From contig NZ_CP050153.1 of assembly GCF_011617465.1 (NCBI RefSeq), forward strand, positions 2,790,001 to 2,854,000: DNA of 64,000 nucleotides, read 5' to 3'. This document shows, piece after piece, positions 8,515-17,421 of the stretch; the first letter of the stretch is position 1, and each line of letters begins with the position of its first letter. Source of the DNA: Brevibacterium pigmentatum. GTDB lineage: Bacteria; Actinomycetota; Actinomycetes; Actinomycetales; Brevibacteriaceae. The position numbers and the translations under genes were made by a program. The notes under the pieces are model-generated. The model was given only the letters and a program-made list of their open reading frames with translations. It did not search any database and was not told the DNA's origin.

Positions 8515-10368
8515 ATGGCACATCTCCTCGGGGCAGAAGCCCTCCACCTCGAATACCCCACGCGCGTCGTCTTCGACTCCGTCACCCTCGGCGTCGAGTC
8601 CGGCGACATGATCGGCATCGTCGGCCGCAACGGCGACGGCAAATCGAGCCTGCTCGGCATGCTCGCCGGCACCATCGAACCCGATTCCGGACGGGTGACC
8701 TATCGCGGTGGTCTGCGCTTAGGGATGCTCGGCCAACGCGATGACCTCGATGACGAGGCCACGGTCGGCTTCTCCGTCGTCGGTGACGCCGCCGATCACG
8801 AATGGGCAGCAGACCCGCAGGCCCGAGACATCATCTCCGGCCTCATCGCCGATCTCGATTGGGATGCGCAGATCTCCTCACTCTCCGGCGGTCAGCGCCG
8901 CCGAGTCGCCCTGGCGGCTCTGCTCATCGGCGATTGGGACATGCTCATCCTCGATGAGCCGACAAACCACCTCGACGTCGACGGCATCGCATGGTTGGCG
9001 AAGCATATTCGCGCCCGCTGGCCGAAGAACTCCGGCGCCCTGCTGCTGGTCACCCACGACCGGTGGTTCCTCGACGAAGTCTGCACGAAAACCTGGGAGG
9101 TCCACGACCGCATCGTCGAACCCTTCGAAGGCGGCTATGCCGCCTATGTCCTCCAGCGGGTCGAACGCGACCGGATCGCCGCCGCCACCGAGGCGAAGCG
9201 ACAGAATCTCATGCGCAAGGAACTCGCGTGGCTGCGACGCGGTGCACCCGCCCGAACGTCGAAGCCGAAGTTCCGCATCGAAGCGGCCAATCAGCTCATC
9301 GCCGATGTGCCCGAGGTGCGCAATCCGATCGAATTGAAGAAGATGGCCACGGCCCGTCTGGGCAAGGACGTCGTCGACCTGCTCGACGTGTCCAAGCATT
9401 TCGGCCAGACCACGATCCTCGAGGATGTCACGTGGCGCATCGGTCCCGGTGAGCGCACCGGGATCCTCGGCCCCAACGGTGCCGGGAAGTCGACCCTGCT
9501 CGGCCTGGTCTCAGGGGAGATCGAACCCGATGCCGGTCGGGTCAAGCGCGGCAAGACAGTGCAGATCGGAGTGCTCGATCAGCAGTTCAAGGATCTGGCC
9601 CGCATCGCCGATGCGCGAGTACGAGAGGTTCTGGCCGAGTCGAAGACCTCATTCAACATCGAGGGCAAGGACTTCACTCCGGCTCAGCTACTCGAACGAC
9701 TCGGCTTCGCAAAGGAACATCTGTCTGCCCGGGTCAAGGAACTCTCCGGTGGACAGAAGCGCCGGCTCCAGCTTCTGATGCTGCTCATGGCCGAACCCAA
9801 CGTCATCATCCTCGACGAGCCGACGAACGACGTCGACTCGGACATGCTCACCGCGATGGAGGACCTCCTCGACTCCTGGCCGGGCACTCTCATCGTCGTC
9901 TCCCACGACCGATACCTCCTGGAGCGCGTCACCGATCAGCAGTACGCGATCCTCGACAACCGACTGCGCCATGTTCCCGGCGGCGTCGAAGAGTACCTGC
10001 GGCTGCGCGCCGAACAGGAACGCCGAGGCTCTGCCGGTTCGAATAAGACCGCCGGTTCGAACGGGGCCACGGCGGGAGCCGGCGGGAACGATTCCGGTGG
10101 GGCCGCCTCGGCGAGCGAGGGATCGGAAACGGCCGCGAAGCTCACCGGCGCGGAAGCCCGCGCGGCGAAGAAGGAAGTGTCCTCGATCGAACGTCGGATG
10201 GACAAGCTCAATTCTCAGATCGCGAAGAAGCACGAGGAGATGGCCGCTCACGACCAGACCGACTTCGAAGGACTCGCCACGCTCACGGCCGCGATCCGTG
10301 AGTACCAGGACGAACTCGACGAACTCGAGATGCGCTGGCTCGAGGCGTCCGAGGCACTCGAGGCCTGA
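8515..10368 (+). CDS. ABC-F family ATPase (Uup-like, duplicated ATP-binding protein)
   Basis: This soluble 617-aa protein has two ABC domains and no membrane segments, the ABC-F layout. These proteins act on ribosomes or, in the Uup branch, on DNA and ribosome-related processes. Domain 1 has Walker A GRNGDGKS (37-44), signature LSGGQRRR and Walker B MLILDEPTNHLD. Domain 2 has GPNGAGKS, LSGGQKRR and VIILDEPTNDVD. The linker between domains is arginine- and lysine-rich. A Gly/Ser/Ala low-complexity stretch (about residues 505-545) leads to a C-terminal coiled coil, as in Uup. There is no specific evidence for an antibiotic-resistance role. Confidence 0.9.
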   Translation: MAHLLGAEALHLEYPTRVVFDSVTLGVESGDMIGIVGRNGDGKSSLLGMLAGTIEPDSGRVTYRGGLRLGMLGQRDDLDDEATVGFSVVGDAADHEWAADPQARDIISGLIADLDWDAQISSLSGGQRRRVALAALLIGDWDMLILDEPTNHLDVDGIAWLAKHIRARWPKNSGALLLVTHDRWFLDEVCTKTWEVHDRIVEPFEGGYAAYVLQRVERDRIAAATEAKRQNLMRKELAWLRRGAPARTSKPKFRIEAANQLIADVPEVRNPIELKKMATARLGKDVVDLLDVSKHFGQTTILEDVTWRIGPGERTGILGPNGAGKSTLLGLVSGEIEPDAGRVKRGKTVQIGVLDQQFKDLARIADARVREVLAESKTSFNIEGKDFTPAQLLERLGFAKEHLSARVKELSGGQKRRLQLLMLLMAEPNVIILDEPTNDVDSDMLTAMEDLLDSWPGTLIVVSHDRYLLERVTDQQYAILDNRLRHVPGGVEEYLRLRAEQERRGSAGSNKTAGSNGATAGAGGNDSGGAASASEGSETAAKLTGAEARAAKKEVSSIERRMDKLNSQIAKKHEEMAAHDQTDFEGLATLTAAIREYQDELDELEMRWLEASEALEA

Positions 10369-10460
10369 GCTTTCGAGGCACGAGCGCTCGCGACCTGAAC
10401 GTTCGGGGCCTTCACTAGAGGCCACCGGCGACACAGCCGGAAGGAATCGAGGAGACGACG

Positions 10461-10811
10461 ATGATCGACGAAGCGAAGATGAGAGACCTGCTCGAGGGGG
10501 AGCGGGCGGATGCGCAGGCGCTCATCGCCCGCCTGACCCAGGGCATCGACGAGGTCTCGGCCGCTCGCGAGGGTGACAACAGTGACGACGAACATGATCC
10601 GGAAGGCGCGACGCTCGCCTTCGAACGGTCGCAGGCCGCGACCCTGCTCGAACAGTCCGAGAACCGACTCACAGAGATCGCCGAGGCGGTCGACCGCCTC
10701 GCCGTGGGAACGTTCGGAACCTGCATCGACTGCGGCAAGCCCATCGCCGAGGCGCGACTGGAGGCCCGTCCCTACGCGGCGAAATGCGTGGACTGCGCCG
10801 CCCGCGGTTAG
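10461..10811 (+). CDS. TraR/DksA family C4 zinc-finger protein
   Basis: This small acidic cytoplasmic protein of 116 aa has a helical coiled-coil N-terminal part and a C-terminal zinc finger, CIDCGKPIxxxR...KCVDC (about residues 91-112). The family binds the RNA polymerase secondary channel or acts in other regulatory roles. The coiled-coil tip lacks an obvious DxxDxA motif (it reads DEHDPEGA), so DksA-type polymerase control is uncertain. The start ATG follows GAATCGAGGAG. The gene lies 92 bp after the ABC-F gene and before an acyltransferase that has its own start signal. A CGCCGAGGCGG motif and its inverse fall within the coding sequence at about 10678-10702. Confidence 0.85.
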   Translation: MIDEAKMRDLLEGERADAQALIARLTQGIDEVSAAREGDNSDDEHDPEGATLAFERSQAATLLEQSENRLTEIAEAVDRLAVGTFGTCIDCGKPIAEARLEARPYAAKCVDCAARG

Positions 10812-10863
10812 GCATCCACAACTCCGTTCGGACACGCGAGTACACGGTCGTACGGGACCGTTC

Positions 10864-10880
10864 GGCCGCCTCGGCGAGGG
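10864..10880. repeat. GGCCGCCTCGGCGAGGG motif (intergenic copy)
   Basis: This is one of the intergenic copies of a short GC-rich motif whose core CCTCGGCGAGG is an interrupted palindrome. Others lie at about 12301, 12359, 21675, 51142, 52289 and, inverted, 60480. It lies in the spacer between the DksA-like gene and the acyltransferase. Confidence 0.6.
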
Positions 10881-10912
10881 TAAGATCTTTCCCCTTATAC
10901 GGCCGGGTGCGG

Positions 10913-10918
10913 TAGTGT
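10913..10918 (+). promoter_or_regulatory. Candidate -10 box for a leaderless transcript (acyltransferase)
   Basis: TAGTGT ends six bases before the GTG at 10925, placing the expected transcription start on the start codon itself. No ribosome-binding site is present. The -35 region is weak. Confidence 0.5.
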
Positions 10919-10924
10919 ATCGGC

Positions 10925-12295
10925 GTGTCATCACGGGACTATCGCATCGACCGCGCCAAGGGAATACTCATCTTCCTGGTGGTTCTGGGCCACCTCCTCG
11001 CCAGGACCTCCCCATGGGAGTCGCCGATCCTGGGCGCACCGATGTACTTCATCTACATGTTCCACATGCCGGCGTTCGTCTTCCTCGCCGGCATCACGGC
11101 GAAGTCGAACAAACTGGCCGAGCGGGTTCTGACCTACTTCGTCCTCCTGGCCACGGTGCTGCCGCTCATGTGGGGGTGGATGTGGCTCTTCGGGCTCAAT
11201 CCCGACTACGACTTCCTCAGACCGTTCTGGTACACGTGGTTCCTGCTGTCGATGGCGTGGTGGATGATCACGGTCCCCTTCATCGAGCGCTTCCCGCGCA
11301 CGATGCTCGTCGCTTCTCTGGTCGCCGGGCTCTTCGGCGGAATACTGCCGATCCTCGACACCGAACTCTCCGCTGCTCGGACGCTGGCGTTCTGGCCCTT
11401 CTTCGTCATCGGCAAGCTCTACGGCAAGCAGATCATCGGCTGGGCCGGCAGTCTTGCGATCTGGCAGAAGCTCTGCCTCAGCGCCGCCGCACTCGGCACC
11501 GTCGGATACTTCTACCTCGACGAAGTCGATCACAACTGGCTCTTCGGCAGCCTCAACTTCGCCCACTTCGACGTCAGCGTCCCCGAAGGTGTGGGACTGC
11601 GCCTCATCGTGGACATCGGAGCGGTGCTGCTGACACTGGCCCTGCTGTCGTGGCTGAGCAACACGAAGGACACGCTCGCGAAGATCGGCAAGAACAGCCT
11701 CGCTGTCTACATCCTCCACGGTTTCGTCGTCCGCGGTCTGCAGCCGGTGCTCGACGACAGCCGCAACGTCCTCCACGATGCCGTCGTCCTCCTCATCTGT
11801 GTGGCCCTGGCCGTGGCGTGGACCGGCCTTCTGGCTTGGTCGCCCTTCGAACGTGCCCTGCGCTGGTGGTCCTCGACCGTCACGGGCCTCCTGCTCAAGC
11901 CGTTCCCGTTCCTGCGACCGGAGGATTCCGACCGTCGCGGCCGGCGTGGTCGTCGTGGGGACGTCGACGCCCATGCCGCCTATCCCGGCGACACTCATCA
12001 TCCCGGCAACGCCTACAGCGAAGGCGACGGACCGGACCGGCAGGGACTGGGCCTGCAGCCGCTGCCCGGTGTCGGCTACCAACACTCCCCCGGCTACGAA
12101 CAGCAGCCCGGTCAGCAGCAGTCCTTCGCCTCCCCTGCGCCGGCCACGGGCGACCCGTTCCCACTGCCCGGTTCGCACGAGGTTCCGCAGAACAACGCCA
12201 CCTATGAACCGACTCAGGAAGTTCCCGCCGGTGCCGCCCAGCGGGCAGTGCGCTACCGCCGACTGCCGGTGTACCTCAGCGGCGACGACCACTGA
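10925..12295 (+). CDS. Membrane acyltransferase-3 family protein
   Basis: This is a 456-aa integral membrane protein with about ten hydrophobic segments. The N-terminus RIDRAKGILIFLVVLGHLL carries the His-containing motif typical of acyltransferase family 3 (OatA/OafB/NolL-like), which moves acyl groups onto sugars or cell-surface glycans. The last ~120 residues (from about 325) are hydrophilic, rich in Gly, Pro and Gln with many His and Tyr, and look disordered and cytoplasmic. The GTG at 10925 lacks a Shine-Dalgarno sequence but follows a -10 box by six bases. The acceptor and donor are not inferable from context; neighbours are unrelated. Confidence 0.8.
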   Translation: MSSRDYRIDRAKGILIFLVVLGHLLARTSPWESPILGAPMYFIYMFHMPAFVFLAGITAKSNKLAERVLTYFVLLATVLPLMWGWMWLFGLNPDYDFLRPFWYTWFLLSMAWWMITVPFIERFPRTMLVASLVAGLFGGILPILDTELSAARTLAFWPFFVIGKLYGKQIIGWAGSLAIWQKLCLSAAALGTVGYFYLDEVDHNWLFGSLNFAHFDVSVPEGVGLRLIVDIGAVLLTLALLSWLSNTKDTLAKIGKNSLAVYILHGFVVRGLQPVLDDSRNVLHDAVVLLICVALAVAWTGLLAWSPFERALRWWSSTVTGLLLKPFPFLRPEDSDRRGRRGRRGDVDAHAAYPGDTHHPGNAYSEGDGPDRQGLGLQPLPGVGYQHSPGYEQQPGQQQSFASPAPATGDPFPLPGSHEVPQNNATYEPTQEVPAGAAQRAVRYRRLPVYLSGDDH

Positions 12296-12507
12296 CGGTC
12301 GGGCCGCCTCGGCGGACCCTGTCACCTACCGGAACCCTGCGTTGCTTGCTCTTCGTCGGGCCGCCTCGGCGAGGGTCGTGTCATTTCATGGCGATCGGCG
12401 TCGTTTTATGTCGATGTGACGCTCCTCGCTCCCCCGTTTGATGGTGTGATACCGGAGTTCGGGCCGCTCGCCCGGGCTCGACCACATCATCGAATCGGAG
12501 AGCATCC
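12296..12507. other. Intergenic region with two copies of the GCCGCCTCGGCG motif
   Basis: This 212-bp spacer between two same-strand genes has no coding potential. The motif occurs at 12301-12314 and 12359-12375, about 58 bp apart, in the same orientation. Confidence 0.55.
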
Positions 12508-13557
12508 ATGACCGCGACCAACGCCCTGACCCAACGCCTCGACGCCGGCCCCGTGATCTGCGCGGAAGGTTTCCTGTTCGAGCTCGAGAAGCGCGGATAT
12601 CTGTCCGCCGGCGAGTTCGTCCCCGAGGTGGCCCTCGAATTCCCCGACGCCCTGCGTTCCCTCCACGTCGACTTCCAGCGGGCCGGTTCCGACATCGTCG
12701 AGGCCTTCACCTACAACGGACACCGTGAGAAGATGCGCGTGATCGGCAAGGAGGACCTGCTCGAGCCGCTCAACCGCGCCGCCTTGCAGATCGCCCGGTC
12801 CGTTGCCGACGCCAAACCCGGGAACTTCATGGCCGGCAACATCTCGAACTCGAACATCTGGGATCCCGCCGATGAGTCCAAGCAGGCCGAGGTGCGGGCC
12901 ATGTTCGCCGAGATGGTGGCCTGGGCGGTTGAGGAAGGTGCCGACCTCATCATCGGCGAGACCTTCTACTTCGCCGGTGAGGCCATCGCCGCGGCCGAGG
13001 TCGCCAAGGCCAGCGGCCTGCCCGTCGTCCTCACGCTTGCGCCCATGGGCTTCCAGGAGATGGCCGACGGGGTCGGGATCGTCGAGACTGCGCAGCGTCT
13101 CGAACAGCTCGGCGTCGATGTCGTCGGCCTCAACTGCTTCCGCGGACCAGCGACGATGCTGCCGTGGCTGAAGGAGATCCGCGCGGCCGTGTCCTGTCAC
13201 GTCGGCGCGCTGCCGATCCCCTACCGCACCACGGAGACCGAGCCGACGTTCTTCAACCTCTCCGACCCCCGCGCCGAGGTGGCCTCGCCGCACGGACGCA
13301 CGTTCCCCACCGCTCTCGATCCCCTGCAGACCAACCGCTACGAGATCGGTGCGTTCGCCAAGGAGGCCTTCGACCTGGGCGTCAACTACATCGGCGTGTG
13401 CTGCGGCGCGACCCCGATGCACATCCGCGAAGTCGCCGAGGCGGTCGGGCTGACGACCGATGCCAGCCGGTTCTCCGAGAACATGGCCAACCACTTCATG
13501 TACGGCAGCAACGAACGGCTCGCCGACAACGTCGTCGCCCTCGGAGACACCGCCTGA
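12508..13557 (+). CDS. Homocysteine S-methyltransferase family protein (betaine-type)
   Basis: This 349-aa cytosolic enzyme of the Hcy-binding barrel family transfers a methyl group to homocysteine (or a related thiol), probably giving methionine. The zinc ligands are present: one Cys in GLNCFRG (about residue 211) and two in GVCCGATP (about 299-300). The length and the motif EAFTYNGHREK resemble betaine-homocysteine methyltransferases more than the short MmuM type. The methyl donor is not shown by the sequence. The start ATG follows GGAGAGCATCC. The gene appears monocistronic, with a convergent aminotransferase downstream. Confidence 0.85.
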   Translation: MTATNALTQRLDAGPVICAEGFLFELEKRGYLSAGEFVPEVALEFPDALRSLHVDFQRAGSDIVEAFTYNGHREKMRVIGKEDLLEPLNRAALQIARSVADAKPGNFMAGNISNSNIWDPADESKQAEVRAMFAEMVAWAVEEGADLIIGETFYFAGEAIAAAEVAKASGLPVVLTLAPMGFQEMADGVGIVETAQRLEQLGVDVVGLNCFRGPATMLPWLKEIRAAVSCHVGALPIPYRTTETEPTFFNLSDPRAEVASPHGRTFPTALDPLQTNRYEIGAFAKEAFDLGVNYIGVCCGATPMHIREVAEAVGLTTDASRFSENMANHFMYGSNERLADNVVALGDTA

Positions 13558-13648
13558 GTCGAGCCGAGAAGACGGTGCGCGGCTGTTCACGCACGCCTCG
13601 GGAAAGGTCTAGGGACCGCGAGGCACGAGCTGGTCGCGGACAGTGTGC

Positions 13649-13708
13649 ATTGTTGGGTCGATCCGCGGTGTTCTGACCTCGAAAACCACCGTGGATCGAC
13701 CCAACAAT
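13649..13708. repeat. REP-like palindromic repeat, copy 1
   Basis: Two 22-nt arms, ATTGTTGGGTCGATCCGCGG... (13649-13670) and its complement (13687-13708), match with one mismatch around a 16-nt loop. Related elements with the same TGGGTCGATCC core lie at 23949-24008 and 37062-37109. Confidence 0.75.
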
Positions 13709-13871
13709 TCAGGCACAAGCGCCGCGCGAGGCCGATCAGCACCTGCAGTGTCTGGTTTCGAAATGTGACCGCAGCCGACTTTCGTGTCCAGGGACGGGTG
13801 AGATTCGGCAGCAGCTCGTGATACAGGTCCACTCCGCGTCAGAGCTGAGCATCCCGCACCGGTAGTGCCGA

Positions 13872-13933
13872 AACATACAGTCGGCGCCATAACCCCTCGT
13901 TGCAACGGGAGGTTATGGCGCCGACGGTATGTT
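13872..13933. terminator. 62-bp palindrome between convergent genes
   Basis: Arms 13872-13902 and 13903-13933 are complementary except for about three pairs, with no loop (centre CGTTGCAACG). The position between the ends of the methyltransferase and aminotransferase genes suits a bidirectional terminator. Confidence 0.65.
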
Positions 13934-13996
13934 GCGCGACTACGCGGGGGCGAAGACGCTAACGGTGAGGGATGCTCACCGACCGCGCTTGGGCGC

Positions 13997-15139
13997 TCAG
14001 GCTTCGGCGGTCACGCCGATCGAGTCGAGAGCAGCCTCGAGGCGCGAGATCGTGCCGTCGATGTCGCCGAGCTTGTCGAGACCGAACAGGCCGATGCGGA
14101 AGCTCGAGAAGTCCTCGGGCTCATCGCACTGCAGCGGCACTCCGGCTGCGATCTGCACGCCGACTTCCTTGAAGCTGGCGCCGGTGGCGAGCTTCGGGTT
14201 GTCGGTGTGGACGACGACTACGCTCGGCGAGGCAAACTCGTCCGAAGCCACCGAAGGCAGTCCGCGTTCGGCGAAGACGGTGCGCACCCGCTCACCGAGT
14301 TCGGCCTGTGCGGCGGCGAGCTTGTCCAAGCCGCGCTCCTCGCTCTCGGCCATGAGTTTGGCATTGTGCGCCAGAGCGTCGGTGGGCATCGTCGCGTGGT
14401 AAGGCGCACGGCCCTCTTCGTATTCGTCGGCGATGAACAGCCACTTCTTCAGGTCCATCGCGAAGCTCGTCGAGGTCGATGCCTCCACGGCGGCGCGGCC
14501 GGCCTTGCTGAGCATGACGTAGCCGGCGCACGGCGATCCGCTCCAGCCCTTCTGCGGCGCGGAGATGAGCACATCGACACCGAGATCGGTCATCGACGCC
14601 CACACCGCACCCGAGGCGATGCAGTCGAGAACGAAGATTCCGCCGACCGCGTGCACGGCTTCGGCGACCTGGCGGACGTAGTCATCGGGCAGGAGCATCC
14701 CCGAGGCGGTCTCGACGTGGGGAGCGAACACGACGGCGGGCTTCTCGCGCTCGATGGCGGCGACCACCTCGGCGATGGGGGCCGGCGACCACGGCGACTG
14801 GTGCTCGGTGCTGTCCGGGGAGGCCTTGAGCACGGTCGTCTCCGAGGCGATGGCCCCGGCGTCGAGGATCTGCGACCAGCGGAAGGAGAACAGACCGTTG
14901 CGCACGATCAGCGCCTTCTTGCCGGTGGCCAGCTGACGTGCCACGGACTCCATGGCGTAGCTGCCGCCGCCGGGGACGATGGCAGCGGAATCGGCATCGT
15001 AGGCCGAGCGCAGGATCCGGTTGATCTCCTGCATCACGGACACGAACCGCTGCGACATGTGGTTGAGCGATCGGTCGGTGAAGACCACCGAGTATTCGAG
15101 CAGTCCGTCTGGGTCAACATCTTCGTGTGGCAAAGTCAT
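13997..15139 (-). CDS. Class V aminotransferase (alanine-glyoxylate/serine-pyruvate type)
   Basis: This 380-aa PLP-dependent enzyme has fold type I. The PLP lysine is in SAPQKGWSG, preceded by the conserved Asp in GGIFVLDCIASG. The N-terminal PGGGSYAMESVARQL segment binds the cofactor phosphate. Family members convert alanine and glyoxylate, serine and pyruvate, or related pairs, so the exact substrate is open. The ATG at 15139 is chosen because upstream residues do not belong to the family. It is transcribed away from gnd's end and convergent to the methyltransferase; no operon partner is apparent. Confidence 0.85.
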   Translation of the reverse strand: MTLPHEDVDPDGLLEYSVVFTDRSLNHMSQRFVSVMQEINRILRSAYDADSAAIVPGGGSYAMESVARQLATGKKALIVRNGLFSFRWSQILDAGAIASETTVLKASPDSTEHQSPWSPAPIAEVVAAIEREKPAVVFAPHVETASGMLLPDDYVRQVAEAVHAVGGIFVLDCIASGAVWASMTDLGVDVLISAPQKGWSGSPCAGYVMLSKAGRAAVEASTSTSFAMDLKKWLFIADEYEEGRAPYHATMPTDALAHNAKLMAESEERGLDKLAAAQAELGERVRTVFAERGLPSVASDEFASPSVVVVHTDNPKLATGASFKEVGVQIAAGVPLQCDEPEDFSSFRIGLFGLDKLGDIDGTISRLEAALDSIGVTAEA

Positions 15140-15205
15140 GGCTCTAACATATCGGCAGTCCGCCATCCGGGCCACCAGAGTCGATCAGTGAGACCGCGGC
15201 GACCG

Positions 15206-15291
15206 TCGCCGAGGCGGCAGAACGTCGGTGTCGCCCTGCACCGAGGCGGCCCCGTCGTACCGGTCGACCCTCACCGAGGCGGCCCCGTCGT
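15206..15291. repeat. Three tandem ~33-bp repeats containing the CCGAGGCGG motif
   Basis: Copies begin near 15206, 15239 and 15272. The last two share 20 identical bases (CACCGAGGCGGCCCCGTCGT) and the first matches only around the CCGAGGCGGC core. The array fills the spacer between the aminotransferase start and the end of gnd and stops at the gnd stop codon. Confidence 0.7.
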
Positions 15292-16734
15292 TCAGACCTC
15301 GACTTCGCTGCGATCGCCGGACCACAGAGTGTGGAAGGTCCCGGGACGGTCGGTGCGCGCATAGGTGTGCGAACCGAAGCGGTCACGCTGCGCCTGGATG
15401 AGAGCGGCACTGCCCGCCTCGGTGCGCAGACCGTCGAAGTAGGACAGAGTCGAGGCCAGCCCGGGCACGGCGATGCCGTGGCCGATGGCCCGGACGGCCG
15501 TCGAGCGCAGGGATCCCTGGCAGCTCCCGGCGATCTCTCGCACGAAATCGGCGCCGAGCAGGTTCTCGGGCGGGGTCGGGGAGTCGAAGGCCGCGACTAT
15601 GCGATCGAGCAGGCGGGCCCGGATGATGCACCCGGCCCGCCAGATTCCGGCGAGCGCCCCGAGATCGATGTCCCAGTCGTTCTCGCGGGCGCCGACTGCG
15701 ATCTCGTGGAAGCCCTGGACGTAGGCCATGACCTTGCCGAGCAACAGCGCGCGACCGATCTCGTCGACGCGGGCCGCACGATCGTCCGCAGACAGTGAAG
15801 ACGGCTCGGCGCCTGGCCGGGGACCGGCCAGGTCGAGTCCCTCGGCGCGCAGATCGACGGCCGATGACAGCGAACGGGAGAAGACCGCCTCGGCGATGGT
15901 GGGCACCGGGACCCCAAGGTCCAGACCGACCTGCGCCGTCCATGCACCCGTGCCCTTGGCCTTCGCGGCATCGGCGACGACGTCGACGAAGGGCCGGCCC
16001 GTTGCCTCATCGACATGGGCGAGGACGTCGGCGGTGATCTCGATGAGGTAGGACTCGAGCTCTCCGGTGTTCCAGTCGGCGAAGACCTCAGCAATTTCGG
16101 CGGGCGCCATCCCCAGGTCGTCGCGCAGGAGCGTGAAGGCCTCACTGATGAGCTGCATATCGGCGTATTCGATGCCGTTGTGGACCATCTTGACGAAGTG
16201 CCCGGCCCCGTCGGTGCCGATGTGATCGACGCAGGCTTCGTCTCCGACCTTCGCGGCAATGGGTTCGAGCAGGGGACACAGGCGCTGCCACGCGGTCTCC
16301 GTTCCACCGACCATGAGGGAGGGCCCGAGCAGAGCGCCGACCTCTCCCCCGGAGATGCCGACCCCGGCGAACTCAATGCCGGTTCCCTCGAGTCGGGCCC
16401 CGCGGGCGATCGTGTCCCGGAAGTGGGAGTTGCCGCCGTCGACGATGATGTCACCGGGAACGAACGCCTCGGCGAGATCGCCGATTGCCGCATCCGTGGC
16501 TCCTCCGGCGTTGACCATGAGGATCGCCACCCGTGGTTCGGTGAGCTTCCCGGCCAGGTCGGCCGGGTCGGCGGCGACGAGGAAGTCGGCCTCGGGGAAG
16601 TCAGCGGCCAGCCTCTGGGCGCGCTCGACGTCGCGGTCGTAGACGGCGACTCGGTGGCCCGGCTGACGGGCGAGGTTGCGGGCCAGGTTCGACCCCATCA
16701 CGCCGGTTCCGATCACCGCGACATCGGCCTTCAT
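15292..16734 (-). CDS. gnd: 6-phosphogluconate dehydrogenase (decarboxylating)
   Basis: The enzyme oxidises 6-phosphogluconate to ribulose 5-phosphate and CO2 with NADP+. With the chosen start it has 480 aa, the long dimeric form. The Rossmann motif GTGVMG is at residues 9-14. The catalytic stretch GAGHFVKMVHNGIEYADMQ with Lys and His lies near residues 180-200. Two ATG codons are six bases apart; GAAGAGGA fits the second (16734), since the first would overlap the ribosome site. The gene is divergent from gntK-gntP, so phosphorylated gluconate flows straight into this enzyme. Confidence 0.95.
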   Translation of the reverse strand: MKADVAVIGTGVMGSNLARNLARQPGHRVAVYDRDVERAQRLAADFPEADFLVAADPADLAGKLTEPRVAILMVNAGGATDAAIGDLAEAFVPGDIIVDGGNSHFRDTIARGARLEGTGIEFAGVGISGGEVGALLGPSLMVGGTETAWQRLCPLLEPIAAKVGDEACVDHIGTDGAGHFVKMVHNGIEYADMQLISEAFTLLRDDLGMAPAEIAEVFADWNTGELESYLIEITADVLAHVDEATGRPFVDVVADAAKAKGTGAWTAQVGLDLGVPVPTIAEAVFSRSLSSAVDLRAEGLDLAGPRPGAEPSSLSADDRAARVDEIGRALLLGKVMAYVQGFHEIAVGARENDWDIDLGALAGIWRAGCIIRARLLDRIVAAFDSPTPPENLLGADFVREIAGSCQGSLRSTAVRAIGHGIAVPGLASTLSYFDGLRTEAGSAALIQAQRDRFGSHTYARTDRPGTFHTLWSGDRSEVEV

Positions 16735-16858
16735 GAGCATTCCTCTTCCCTGTGATCAGCAGTGTTGACAGTCGCTTCCCACCAGCACTACGGTGCTATA
16801 AATCTGTTTTAATAACTGATTATAGATATTTCTTCATATTTTATCGAGAGGTTCGGTA
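16735..16858. promoter_or_regulatory. Divergent gnd / gntK promoter-operator region
   Basis: TTGACA at 16765-16770 is followed 18 bp later by TACGGT (16789-16794), a promoter pointing to gntK. The -10 lies inside the inverted repeat AGCACTACGGTGCT (16784-16797). A very AT-rich patch follows (about 16797-16846) with TAATAACTGATTA, a second inverted repeat. Either is a candidate operator for the GntR regulator encoded nearby. Confidence 0.55.
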
Positions 16859-17371
16859 ATGGGTCACAGCCCTTTCCTTCCACCGCTCGTCATCATGGGT
16901 GTCTCGGGAACCGGCAAAACCGTCCTCGGCGCGCAGGTGGCGGACACCCTCGACCGTCGGTTCGTCGACGCCGACGATCTGCACTCCGGTGAGAACAAAG
17001 CGAAGATGGGCTCCGGTGTGCCGCTCACGGATGAGGATCGGGCACCCTGGCTCGACAGCGTCGCTATCGAAGCAGCCCGCACCCCAGCCCCGGTCATCGC
17101 CTGCTCCGCCCTCAAACGCTCCTACCGTGACCTGCTGCGCAGGTCCGCACCTTCGCTCGTCTTCATCCACCTCGACGGCCCCCGCGAAGTCATCGCCGAC
17201 CATCTGGCCCGCCGCGACCACGAGTTCATGTCCCCGGATCTGCTCGACTCGCAGCTGGCCACACTCGAACCGCTCGCTGCCGAGGAGGCACATGCCACCG
17301 TCGACGTCGACCAGTCGATTCCCGATGTCCTGAATGCGATCCTCGAGTCCGTGAACCGGATGAGCGCATGA
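16859..17371 (+). CDS. gntK: Gluconokinase
   Basis: The enzyme phosphorylates D-gluconate to 6-phosphogluconate with ATP. The protein is 170 aa, the typical length of the small GntK/IdnK family. The P-loop GVSGTGKT lies at residues 14-21, followed by DADDLHSGENKAKMGSGVPL, which contains the conserved gluconate-binding residues. The lid region RRDHEFMSPDLLDSQLATLE is also recognisable. The product is the substrate of the divergent gnd. gntP follows 50 bp downstream on the same strand. Confidence 0.95.
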   Translation: MGHSPFLPPLVIMGVSGTGKTVLGAQVADTLDRRFVDADDLHSGENKAKMGSGVPLTDEDRAPWLDSVAIEAARTPAPVIACSALKRSYRDLLRRSAPSLVFIHLDGPREVIADHLARRDHEFMSPDLLDSQLATLEPLAAEEAHATVDVDQSIPDVLNAILESVNRMSA

Positions 17372-17421
17372 TCGCCCCGTCCACCGTCCGCCCATCCACC
17401 TGACCTCAAGGAAGAGGAACA

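Larger units (their letters stand above)
13558..13996. other. Convergent intergenic region carrying two palindromic elements
   Basis: This 439-bp gap between convergent genes has no plausible gene. It contains a REP-like inverted repeat (13649-13708) and a separate 62-bp palindrome (13872-13933). The rest has no visible structure. Confidence 0.6.

Noticed and set aside
8515..10368. Antibiotic-resistance ABC-F protein
   Set aside because: The C-terminal coiled coil after a Gly/Ser linker is Uup-like, and there is no resistance context; the general ABC-F call is kept.
15206..15291. CRISPR array
   Set aside because: The units are directly repeated without unique spacers of constant length, number only three, and no cas genes are present.
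13865..15364. A long plus-strand frame over the aminotransferase gene
   Set aside because: It begins within a palindrome and runs antisense to a clear PLP enzyme, with no domain match.
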